From Bacteroidota bacterium (lineage in GTDB: Bacteria > Bacteroidota > Bacteroidia > Chitinophagales > Saprospiraceae): 64,000 bases of DNA. Each line of letters opens with the position of its first letter. Position 1 is the first letter of the stretch. Below the pieces are notes generated by a model that saw only the letters and a program-made list of their open reading frames with translations, was not told the origin of the DNA and searched no databases. Made by a program: the position numbers and the translations under genes. Shown here one piece after another: positions 53,926 through 61,124 of this stretch. The stretch lies in the NCBI GenBank assembly GCA_018222965.1, contig JAAEZH010000022.1, positions 1-64,000 of the forward strand, read 5' to 3'.

Positions 53926-54216
53926 ACAATGAATTTTTAATTTATAGCACAAAAGGGAGAGGTCGTCGTTTCGCTTTGCTCCACTCCTCCGGGGGTGGTT
54001 AGTCAGGAATCACAGATTCCTTTCTTCCGGGAGAGGCGCCTGCGCTTTCGCTTGCGGTGGGGAGAGGTTGGGAGGTATAAGGTAAAATTAGGAGTGTAAA
54101 ATACTTTCTGCAATACGAGAATATTGAAATGCTCCGCATGAATTATTTCTTTAAATAGTGCACTTTTACGTACTACGTTCGACGTTTTACGAAATAACGG
54201 GATCAACGGAAATAAC
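53926..54216. repeat. Gene-free spacer with hairpins and ACGT-rich repeat
   Basis: Contains the inverted repeat AGGAATC-ACA-GATTCCT (54005-54021) in a GGGAGAGG-rich context like those at 60-190 and 7150-7216, and ACGTACTACGTTC-GACGT at 54168-54185, which matches ACGTACCACGTTC near 53220. No gene is seen. Confidence 0.6.
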
Positions 54217-54224
54217 TATTTTTG
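54217..54224 (+). promoter_or_regulatory. -7 box of the ferredoxin-reductase gene
   Basis: TATTTTTG, an exact TAnnTTTG, ending 7 nt before the ATG at 54232. This predicts a leaderless or near-leaderless message. Confidence 0.5.
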
Positions 54225-54231
54225 GACATCT

Positions 54232-55296
54232 ATGGATTTCATCCGCTTTCGCATACATAAAAAGATCCGGGAAACGCATCGGGCAGTTACGCTTCAGTTG
54301 GAGCCGTTGGACGGACCAATATCCTATCAGGCAGGACAGTTTCTCACCTTTCTGTTTCAGTCGCCAGAGCAAAAATCTTATCGGCGCAGCTACTCTCTAA
54401 GTTCGGCACCGGGAATCGACCACCGGCCTGCCATAACCGTAAAACGAACAGTCAACGGACAGGCTTCCCGATTTCTGACAGAGCAATCGCGAGAAGGAGA
54501 TATCCTGCAAGCTCTACCACCGGCCGGGAAGTTTGTTTTGCCTCCGGCAAACGGAGCACGGGATATTTTTCTCATCGGTGGTGGCAGCGGCATCACCCCG
54601 CTTTTCGGCATAATAAAATGGGCCTTAAAAAATGAGCCGCAAAGCAGGATTACCCTGATCCAATCAGATAGTGGTACAGATAGTATCATTTTCAGGAAGG
54701 AGTTGAATGAACTGGCCCAGGAGCATCCAAAGCGATTAAAGAACATTCATATTCTCAGTCAGGACGACGAGGATATCTTCGAACACATTTTCCCGCCGGC
54801 GATTTGGGTACCCGGACGACTCAGCAATGCCATGGTCGAAGACCTGGTAACCAAAAACCTGCAACACAATCCCAAAGAAGCTCAATTCTTTCTCTGTGGT
54901 CCGGAAGGCCTTATGCTAAAAAGCAGGCAGACACTCCGGTTTATGGGTTATGAGGACGAGCAGATCCACCGGGAAATTTTTGTTGTAAAAAACAGGTACA
55001 TCCCACCTGCCGATCTTTTTCCGGACAGCCAGGTAGATATCGATTTTAAAGGCCAAAGTATACAACTGGAAGTAAAGGCCGGACAAACGATCTTAGAAGC
55101 CGCGCTGAGTCAGGACATCGACCTGCCGTACAGTTGCCGCACAGGTGTCTGCACCATTTGCAGCGGCCAGTGCCTCGAAGGGGAAGTCCAAATGCACACA
55201 CAAATTGGTTTGATGAATTCCAAAACCTCCAAAGGTTTGATCCTGACCTGTACCGGTTATCCCATTACGGAAAAAGTAAAGATGGTCATAGATTAA
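54232..55296 (+). CDS. Ferredoxin-NAD(P) reductase with C-terminal 2Fe-2S domain
   Basis: A 354-residue flavin reductase in the PaaE/HCR layout. An FAD-binding domain has RRSYSLSSAPG (about 51-61). An NAD(P) domain starts at IFLIGGGSGITPLFG and ends at FFLCGPEGLM. The C-terminal plant-type ferredoxin has the cluster cysteines SCRTGVCTICSG and a fourth Cys in LTCTGYP. It passes electrons from NAD(P)H to an oxygenase, desaturase or similar partner; no such partner is adjacent. The gene overlaps the convergent lipoprotein gene by 4 nt at its stop. Confidence 0.93.
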   Translation: MDFIRFRIHKKIRETHRAVTLQLEPLDGPISYQAGQFLTFLFQSPEQKSYRRSYSLSSAPGIDHRPAITVKRTVNGQASRFLTEQSREGDILQALPPAGKFVLPPANGARDIFLIGGGSGITPLFGIIKWALKNEPQSRITLIQSDSGTDSIIFRKELNELAQEHPKRLKNIHILSQDDEDIFEHIFPPAIWVPGRLSNAMVEDLVTKNLQHNPKEAQFFLCGPEGLMLKSRQTLRFMGYEDEQIHREIFVVKNRYIPPADLFPDSQVDIDFKGQSIQLEVKAGQTILEAALSQDIDLPYSCRTGVCTICSGQCLEGEVQMHTQIGLMNSKTSKGLILTCTGYPITEKVKMVID

Positions 55297-55760
55297 TCCC
55301 TCCTTTCCAATACCCAGGTCGTTTTTCGGTGTGCCGTACCGGAGCCGGAGGTGGCACCGGTTTTTCTATAAAAGCTCCATTGCTGGGTGTTGCGTTTATC
55401 AGATTCTATGGTGGCAATCATATCGCATCCGAATAGATCATTGCAATAGAAATAATAGAAAAACACCCGCTTAGCTTCTTCATCTGCTTTGAAAGGCTGC
55501 AGGGACCAGGAGAAAGAACCGTCATTCAGCGTAAGCGTATAATCCAAAAACACCCCATCATCAAAAACAGGTTCAGTCAAAGTCAGGACCCCAACATCTG
55601 TTTTCTCACTCAGGGTTTCTGTGGTCCCATCCGGATTGATCAGAATGATGGATTCTTCCACAATATCCCAGGTGCCTTCCATTCCCCGTTTGAATTTACG
55701 CTGTGGATCGGAACAGGATGACAAAATCAGAGGCAATAACAATAGACATAAAAAGCGCAT
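55293..55760 (-). CDS. Lipocalin-like lipoprotein
   Basis: A 155-residue lipoprotein: MRFLCLLLLPLILSSCS has a lipobox (LSSC), and the rest is beta-rich, starting GMEGTWDIVEESIIL and ending TTWVLERRD, like the lipocalin-type small lipoproteins of Bacteroidota. Function is unknown. It lies 21 nt behind the outer-membrane barrel gene on the same strand, so the two probably form an operon. Confidence 0.72.
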   Translation of the reverse strand: MRFLCLLLLPLILSSCSDPQRKFKRGMEGTWDIVEESIILINPDGTTETLSEKTDVGVLTLTEPVFDDGVFLDYTLTLNDGSFSWSLQPFKADEEAKRVFFYYFYCNDLFGCDMIATIESDKRNTQQWSFYRKTGATSGSGTAHRKTTWVLERRD

Positions 55761-55781
55761 GCTTATTTCCTTTTGGGGTTA

Positions 55782-56588
55782 TCAGAACCAGTATTCAACC
55801 GCAATATTGATGCGAAATGATTGCAGACTGTTCATCCGCACAAAGTCATTAAATGGATCCATATTGACCGGATCATCGACCCATTGGCCGTAATCACGAG
55901 GTAAATCTGTCCATCGAATCTGACGCACATCATAATCAATCAATGTAAGCAAGCCATCATCGGAAGCGAATTGGGTAGGAAAACTCACACTGACAGGAAT
56001 ATAAACCGGGCCCAATTTTAGCCCGACAGAACCTCCAAGGTCTACCGTGGTTGTAAGACCTGAATACACACCCAGAATGTCATACTCATCCCCAAGCGAA
56101 TACGATCCATCCTGATAATAATAGCCCAGATCTGCCACGGTTTTACGAAAACGCCCGGTAATATGGCCGTGGATAAATACCCTCTGGAAAAAGTACATGC
56201 CGACTTCAAATTGAATATTGAGGTCTCGCACCCGCATGGCCAACTCAGTTTCTATATCATTTTGGAAAACCGCATTGCGTGTCCTTTTGGCATATCCGTA
56301 GGTACCCAACAGGCCGGAAGAAAACCCAATATTTCCTTCGCCCATAAGGAAGCGGAGGCCGGCGCCAAAAGCCGGATGGCTAAATTCGTGGGGAGAAAGT
56401 GTATCAAATTCCTGCGGAATCACTCCTGCATAATAGGCGTTGTATGAATTAAAAAAGTCATTCAAATCACTGCCCGTCATTTTTGATCGCTCGTAATCCG
56501 CACGGAGGCAGAAATGTACACCCGTTTCCTGAGCGAGCATGGGAAAACTGCTTAACAGAACAAGAAAGTAAAGAAGAGGCTTTTTCAT
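55782..56588 (-). CDS. Predicted outer-membrane beta-barrel protein
   Basis: A 268-residue protein with a signal peptide (MKKPLLYFLVLLSSFPMLAQ) and alternating strands (FGAGLRFLMGEGNIGFSSGLLGTYGYAKRT broken at turns, DLNIQFEVGMYFF). It ends in INIAVEYWF, a C-terminal aromatic strand typical of outer-membrane barrels. I recognise no family. The ATG at 56588 begins the signal peptide. It precedes the lipoprotein gene; a barrel-lipoprotein partnership is possible but not shown. Confidence 0.7.
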   Translation of the reverse strand: MKKPLLYFLVLLSSFPMLAQETGVHFCLRADYERSKMTGSDLNDFFNSYNAYYAGVIPQEFDTLSPHEFSHPAFGAGLRFLMGEGNIGFSSGLLGTYGYAKRTRNAVFQNDIETELAMRVRDLNIQFEVGMYFFQRVFIHGHITGRFRKTVADLGYYYQDGSYSLGDEYDILGVYSGLTTTVDLGGSVGLKLGPVYIPVSVSFPTQFASDDGLLTLIDYDVRQIRWTDLPRDYGQWVDDPVNMDPFNDFVRMNSLQSFRINIAVEYWF

Positions 56589-56665
56589 AGATCTTATTTG
56601 TGGTTCTGGCAGATGCGGATTATTCAATTTGCCTCTAAATATCAGAAAATTAGTACATTCAGACA

Positions 56666-57913
56666 ATGGACTATAGTCAACTTATCACCTTCGGTATTTC
56701 TGCCGGACTGGGTTTGCTGGTAGGTTTACAAAGAGAATTTGTGGACAAAAAAGTCGCGGGTATCCGCACGTTTGCCTTGTCTGCATTGCTGGGAACCACC
56801 AGTGCGGTTTTAGCACAGGAATTGGACAGTGGCTGGATCATTGCTTCCGGCTTTCTGGCTATTGCCATTTTAATGGCGGTTGCAAATTACCACTCCAATA
56901 ATGAGCCCGGAGAAGACAATCTGGGGCAAACGACAGAAGTGGCAGCCCTGCTGATGTTTGGAATCGGTGCCTATCTCGTATTCGGCAACAAGCTTATAGC
57001 TGTATCACTGGGTGGAACACTGGCTATTTTGTTGCACCTCAAGGATTCTTTATCAGGCTGGGTGGATCGGCTTTCGCCGAAAGACCTGAAAGCAATCATG
57101 CAGTTTGCAGCTATTTCACTCATTATCCTTCCCATTTTACCCAATAAGAACTTTGGTCCCTACGAGGTCTTCAACCCCAGGGAAATCTGGTGGATGGTCG
57201 TTTTGATCACCGGACTAAGCCTTGTGGGTTACTTTGCCTATAAATGGTTCGGCACCAAAAAAGGAACCATCACCAGCGGTATCCTGGGCGGATTAATCTC
57301 CAGTACGGCCACTACCTTTACCTACTCCGGATTGGCGAAAAACACCCCCAACCTGAGCCGTATGGTGGCCTTTGTCATCGTTTGTGCATCCGGTGTATCC
57401 CTGATTCGGATATTGGTGGAAGTGGCCATTGTCAGTCCGCAACATCTACAGACCATTCTACTGCCCTTCAGTCTGGAGGTAGCACTTATGGCTGCCTTAT
57501 GTGTCGCTTTATATTTCTTCAACAGTAACGAGCAAGCAGAAGAAATCCCCGAACCCTCCAATCCCGCGCAACTCAAAAACGCATTGATTTTTGGTGGCTT
57601 GTATGCCATTATTCTGTTGGCTGTCGCTGCTGCCAGAGATTACTTTGGAGAGGGCGGCTTACTCCTGGTCAGCATCATCAGCGGTTTTACTGATGTAGAC
57701 GCCATCACGCTTTCGTTGGCCAACACGCTAAACCGGGGAAATCTGGAAGTGGATCAAGCCTGGCACTATATGCTGATCGCCTTTATGAGCAATCTGGTTT
57801 TCAAAGGGGGCATTGTCTTTTTTACGGGCGGCAAACGCATGCGGAAATTTGTCCTGGCAGCATTCGGCATTGCCATTGCCGGAGGAATCCTGCTTATTTT
57901 ACTTTGGCCCTAA
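56666..57913 (+). CDS. MgtC/SapB family protein with DUF4010
   Basis: An inner-membrane protein of 415 residues. The N-terminal MgtC/SapB part has the family hallmark GLGLLVGLQREFVDKKVAGIRT cut across two lines of helices, and the C-terminal half is DUF4010 (GTITSGILGGLISSTATTFTYS, then SIISGFTDVDAITLSLA). About twelve helices are predicted. MgtC relatives affect magnesium and ATP homeostasis, but this two-domain type is uncharacterised. Divergent from the barrel gene by 77 bp. Confidence 0.9.
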   Translation: MDYSQLITFGISAGLGLLVGLQREFVDKKVAGIRTFALSALLGTTSAVLAQELDSGWIIASGFLAIAILMAVANYHSNNEPGEDNLGQTTEVAALLMFGIGAYLVFGNKLIAVSLGGTLAILLHLKDSLSGWVDRLSPKDLKAIMQFAAISLIILPILPNKNFGPYEVFNPREIWWMVVLITGLSLVGYFAYKWFGTKKGTITSGILGGLISSTATTFTYSGLAKNTPNLSRMVAFVIVCASGVSLIRILVEVAIVSPQHLQTILLPFSLEVALMAALCVALYFFNSNEQAEEIPEPSNPAQLKNALIFGGLYAIILLAVAAARDYFGEGGLLLVSIISGFTDVDAITLSLANTLNRGNLEVDQAWHYMLIAFMSNLVFKGGIVFFTGGKRMRKFVLAAFGIAIAGGILLILLWP

Positions 57914-58059
57914 ACCGGACTTGCGCAAACCGAAACCCGAAAATTTTACTCGGAAGCAATCAAAGCCAACTGGTACGAATCCCGGCAAAAGACACACACT
58001 TTACAGCAGTCTGCTTTGAGACAGCGCCCGGCACCCGGGTGCCACCGGAACAATGAAAT

Positions 58060-58368
58060 GTATCCTTATTCTTCAGATTGGGAGAAATTCAAGCCCAATT
58101 GCATTCCGAAGCCCTGCAATATCATCCTCCCACTGATTTAAATTCTCCTAAATGGGATGAGATACCTGAATTCGCTAATTCCGGGTTCCTGCCCGACGAC
58201 GAAAGGAATCTAAAAGAAGTTCACGATCAACTCGTTGCCGGTTTTCGCAAACTACCAACGACCAGGGAAAGCTTCGGACTGATCCACTACGACATTCACC
58301 ACGGCAACTACCTCGCCCGATTCGACCGCGCCATTCAGCGAAAGCTGGATAAACGACCTCCGGAATAG
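58060..58368 (+). pseudogene. Remnant of an aminoglycoside phosphotransferase-like gene
   Basis: A fragment of about 100 residues. It keeps the region LFFRLGEIQAQLHS and the catalytic motif FGLIHYDIHHGNYL (Brenner's HxDxxxxN) of APH/choline-kinase-type enzymes, then diverges and stops. The N-lobe is missing (a TGA lies just before it), and the DFD metal motif expected about 15 residues after NYL is absent. The surrounding 57914-58418 has no other gene; a GGCACCCGGGTGCC palindrome lies at 58029-58042. Confidence 0.7.
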
Positions 58369-58379
58369 CAGAGGTTTAG

Positions 58380-58386
58380 TATCTTG
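58380..58386 (+). promoter_or_regulatory. TATCTTG box before the DUF3298 gene
   Basis: A near match to the -7 element, 33 nt before the ATG at 58419. No -33 element is evident. Confidence 0.3.
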
Positions 58387-58418
58387 CTGATTGATTTCAA
58401 CGCCCTAAAAACGGATTC

Positions 58419-59240
58419 ATGCATCGCCTCACTTACTTCCTTTTTCTGACGTTTTTAACTCTGGGAGCCTGCAATAACGGCCCTGAAAGCCCGATTACGA
58501 CACCGGGAGAAGCCGCTGTTCAGGAACCTGATACGCCTTATTTCCTGTTTACCTTCACCGATGCCTCACCTACCTGCGAAACGGCTGACTCCATGCGTTG
58601 TGCCAGGGTTGAGGTCAATTTGCACATGATGAAGGGCCAGCAGGATCCGGCCTCTCAGAAAATCAATACGCGCCTCAAGGAAGTAACTACTGAAGATATT
58701 TACGAGTTTACTGAAAGCGAAGCCACCTCTGCTGAGATCGGTTCGGCGGCACAGGCTTTTATCGAAGGTTATGAGTCCTTTGCCAATGATTCGCCGGGTT
58801 ATCTGACCCCATGGGCGATAGAGGTCAATTCGGAGGTCCTGAAAATGAATGATAAGATTTTATCTGTGAGCGTTGACCACTACAGCTATACTGGTGGCGC
58901 ACATCCCAATTACTATACCTCCATGCATTTGTTTGATCGAAGTTCGGGAGAAGAAATTGAGGTTGCTTCTCTTATCCGGAATCAGGAAGCATTGCTCGAT
59001 CTGGCCGAAAATAAATTCAGAACGCACCATGATCTGGAAAGCGGGCAGGAATTGGCAGATGTGGGTTTCTTTTTTGATCAGGGTTTCAGCCTTCCGGCGA
59101 ATATGGGATTCAACGAAGCCGGTTTGCTATTGATTTACAACCCTTATGAAGTAGCGCCTTATGCCCTGGGCATGACGCAGTTATTATTGTCCTTTGAGGA
59201 AATCAAGGGTATGATAGATTTGAGTATGGTCAGTATGTAA
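58419..59240 (+). CDS. DUF3298/DUF4163 lipoprotein
   Basis: A 273-residue lipoprotein: MHRLTYFLFLTFLTLGACN has a lipobox (LGAC). DUF4163 spans about 50-150 and DUF3298 about 170-260. The family hallmark YTGGAHPNYY is present, followed by LPANMGFNEAGLLLIYNPYEVAPYA, both as in PdaC and the RsiV extracellular domain. RsiV uses this fold to bind lysozyme; no sigma factor is adjacent here. Its stop abuts, back to back, the stop of convergent cysM. Confidence 0.88.
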   Translation: MHRLTYFLFLTFLTLGACNNGPESPITTPGEAAVQEPDTPYFLFTFTDASPTCETADSMRCARVEVNLHMMKGQQDPASQKINTRLKEVTTEDIYEFTESEATSAEIGSAAQAFIEGYESFANDSPGYLTPWAIEVNSEVLKMNDKILSVSVDHYSYTGGAHPNYYTSMHLFDRSSGEEIEVASLIRNQEALLDLAENKFRTHHDLESGQELADVGFFFDQGFSLPANMGFNEAGLLLIYNPYEVAPYALGMTQLLLSFEEIKGMIDLSMVSM

Positions 59241-60131
59241 TTAACCGGCCGGTACAAACAAATCGGAAGACAAATAGCGATCCCCGCGATCGCAAATGAT
59301 ACATACGATCAGGCCTTCCTCGATGGTAGCGGCTACTTTTGAAGCGGCTGCTACCGAACCGCCACTGCTCATGCCTCCAAAGATGCCTTCTTCCAGCGCC
59401 AGACGTCGAGCCATCGTCGTTGCCTCTTCGCGGCTTACTTCGATTTTTTGATCGACTCTTTCCTCTTCAAATATCTTTGGCAAAAATTCCGGGGACCAAC
59501 GTCTAATGCCCGGAATACGATCCCCCTCTGCCGGTTGCGCTCCCATGATCTGTACATCCTGATTTTTTTCTTTCAGATATCTGGATACGCCCATTATCGT
59601 TCCGGTGGTTCCCATGGCAGAGACAAAATGCGTTATCTGTCCGCGGGTATCGCGCCAGATTTCCGGACCGGTGGTGTGGTAATGCATATTGGGATTATCG
59701 GGATTGGCAAATTGATTGAGGATCACATAGCCCTTTTCGGCCGCTTCTTTTTCGGCAAATTTGCGGGAGTACTCGATGGTACCTGCTTCGGGAGTAAGCA
59801 CCACATCTGCCCCAAATGCTTTCATGGTATCTACCCGCTCTTTGGTGGCGCTTTCAGGCATAACCAGGGTAATATTGATCCCAAATTGAGCGGCGATCAT
59901 TGCCAGGGCGATGCCCGTATTACCGCTGGTCGCTTCGATCAGCCGCATCCCGGCTTTGAGTTCGCCGCGGTCCATGGCCCCTTTGATCATTCCATAGGCC
60001 GCCCGGTCCTTTACAGAACCTCCGGGATTGTGTCCTTCCAGTTTGGCCAAAACCTTTACCCCCTCCTTTTGAATGACGCTTTTAATCTCAACTAAAGGTG
60101 TGTTTCCTATCAGATCCAGAATGCCGGCCAT
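59241..60131 (-). CDS. cysM: Cysteine synthase B
   Basis: PLP enzyme making L-cysteine from O-acetylserine and sulfide (or thiosulfate), 296 residues. LEGHNPGGSVKDRAAYG carries the PLP lysine (Lys41), TSGNTG binds the substrate carboxylate, and GTTGTIMG is the phosphate-binding loop. The short length and IPGIRRWSPEFLPKIF mark the CysM type rather than CysK. It lies 6 nt behind cysE, forming a two-gene cysteine operon. Confidence 0.95.
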   Translation of the reverse strand: MAGILDLIGNTPLVEIKSVIQKEGVKVLAKLEGHNPGGSVKDRAAYGMIKGAMDRGELKAGMRLIEATSGNTGIALAMIAAQFGINITLVMPESATKERVDTMKAFGADVVLTPEAGTIEYSRKFAEKEAAEKGYVILNQFANPDNPNMHYHTTGPEIWRDTRGQITHFVSAMGTTGTIMGVSRYLKEKNQDVQIMGAQPAEGDRIPGIRRWSPEFLPKIFEEERVDQKIEVSREEATTMARRLALEEGIFGGMSSGGSVAAASKVAATIEEGLIVCIICDRGDRYLSSDLFVPAG

Positions 60132-60137
60132 GTGTCT

Positions 60138-60944
60138 TTATCTTTTTTGCAATGAATATTGATTATCGGGCTGATAATATACGTTCGAGTTGGGAGGTAT
60201 ACTTTCGGTGATCCAAACATTACCGCCGATTACGCTGTCGGAGCCGATCACTGTTTCTCCTCCCAGAATGGTTGCGCCCGAATAGAGAATCACCCGATCA
60301 CATATTGTTGGATGCCTTTTGGTAGATGCCAGATCTTTTCTGACAGACAGCGCTCCCAGGGTTACGCCCTGGTAGATTTTCACATCCTCCCCCATTTCAA
60401 CCGTCTCTCCGATTACGACTCCGGTGCCATGATCGATGCAGCAGCGTTTTCCAATCCTGGCGCCCGGGTGGATGTCGATACCTGTAAGACTGTGTGCATG
60501 CTCAGTGAGTATCCTCGGAATAAGCGGAACTCTTAAGGTATGTAAAACATGCGCTATCCGGTAGATGGCAATGGCAAAAAAGCCCGGATAAGAGCGAATT
60601 ACTTCTGTAATACCTGTCGCTGCCGGGTCCCCTTCGGAAATAGCCCGCGCATCTTCCAGCAACCACTCGTGTATGACCGGCAATTGTTCCATAAAATGTT
60701 TCTCCATACTTTCCGGAGCATCTGGAAGCATATCAGCGATGTGGTTGAGTAACTCGTAAAATTCAAACTCTACCTCTTTAACTTGTTGTTGGAAAGAGCG
60801 AAGGGAAGGATACTTCTGATCGGCCAGTTCCGGAAAAAGCAATTCCAGTATGCCATCAACCACCCGGCACACATGTTCCGGACTCGGGCTCTTACGCGGC
60901 AGGCTGTGCGCCTCGTAAAGTTTTCGTACAAAAGAATCTTTCAT
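60138..60944 (-). CDS. cysE: Serine O-acetyltransferase
   Basis: Makes O-acetylserine from serine and acetyl-CoA, 268 residues. An N-terminal helical domain (about 1-150) is followed by a left-handed beta-helix of hexapeptide repeats with GIDIHPGARIGKRCCIDHG and TGVVIGETVEMG, then TLGG-like turns (ATILGGETVIG) and a C-terminal tail NSNVYYQPDNQYSLQKR. The tail lacks the usual CysE terminal Ile that docks in cysteine synthase, so a stable complex is less likely. First gene of the operon with cysM. Confidence 0.94.
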   Translation of the reverse strand: MKDSFVRKLYEAHSLPRKSPSPEHVCRVVDGILELLFPELADQKYPSLRSFQQQVKEVEFEFYELLNHIADMLPDAPESMEKHFMEQLPVIHEWLLEDARAISEGDPAATGITEVIRSYPGFFAIAIYRIAHVLHTLRVPLIPRILTEHAHSLTGIDIHPGARIGKRCCIDHGTGVVIGETVEMGEDVKIYQGVTLGALSVRKDLASTKRHPTICDRVILYSGATILGGETVIGSDSVIGGNVWITESIPPNSNVYYQPDNQYSLQKR

Positions 60945-61058
60945 AGATACGTAACACGCTTTTTGGGGAGTATGTTGGACAAAAACACCAACATATTAAC
61001 ATTTATTTGATTGTGCAATATATACCGAAAACCCATTCCCCGTAAGGGGGCAAATAAA

Positions 61059-61090
61059 AAACCCCTGCTTCCGGAAAGAAGCAGAGGTTT
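61059..61090 (-). terminator. Terminator of the HYR/cohesin-like T9SS gene
   Basis: Thirteen-position stem AAACCCCTGCTTC/GAAGCAGAGGTTT (one mismatch) with a 6-nt loop. On the minus strand TTTATTTG follows. It is 35 nt after the stop at 61125. A smaller CCCC-GTAA-GGGG hairpin lies at 61039-61050. Confidence 0.8.
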
Positions 61091-61124
61091 GAACGGTTGT
61101 TTATTTCCGTATGTTCAGGCCTTA

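Noticed and set aside
61020-61120. Small RNA gene between cysE and the T9SS gene
   Set aside because: The hairpins are accounted for by a terminator; no promoter or conserved RNA fold was seen.
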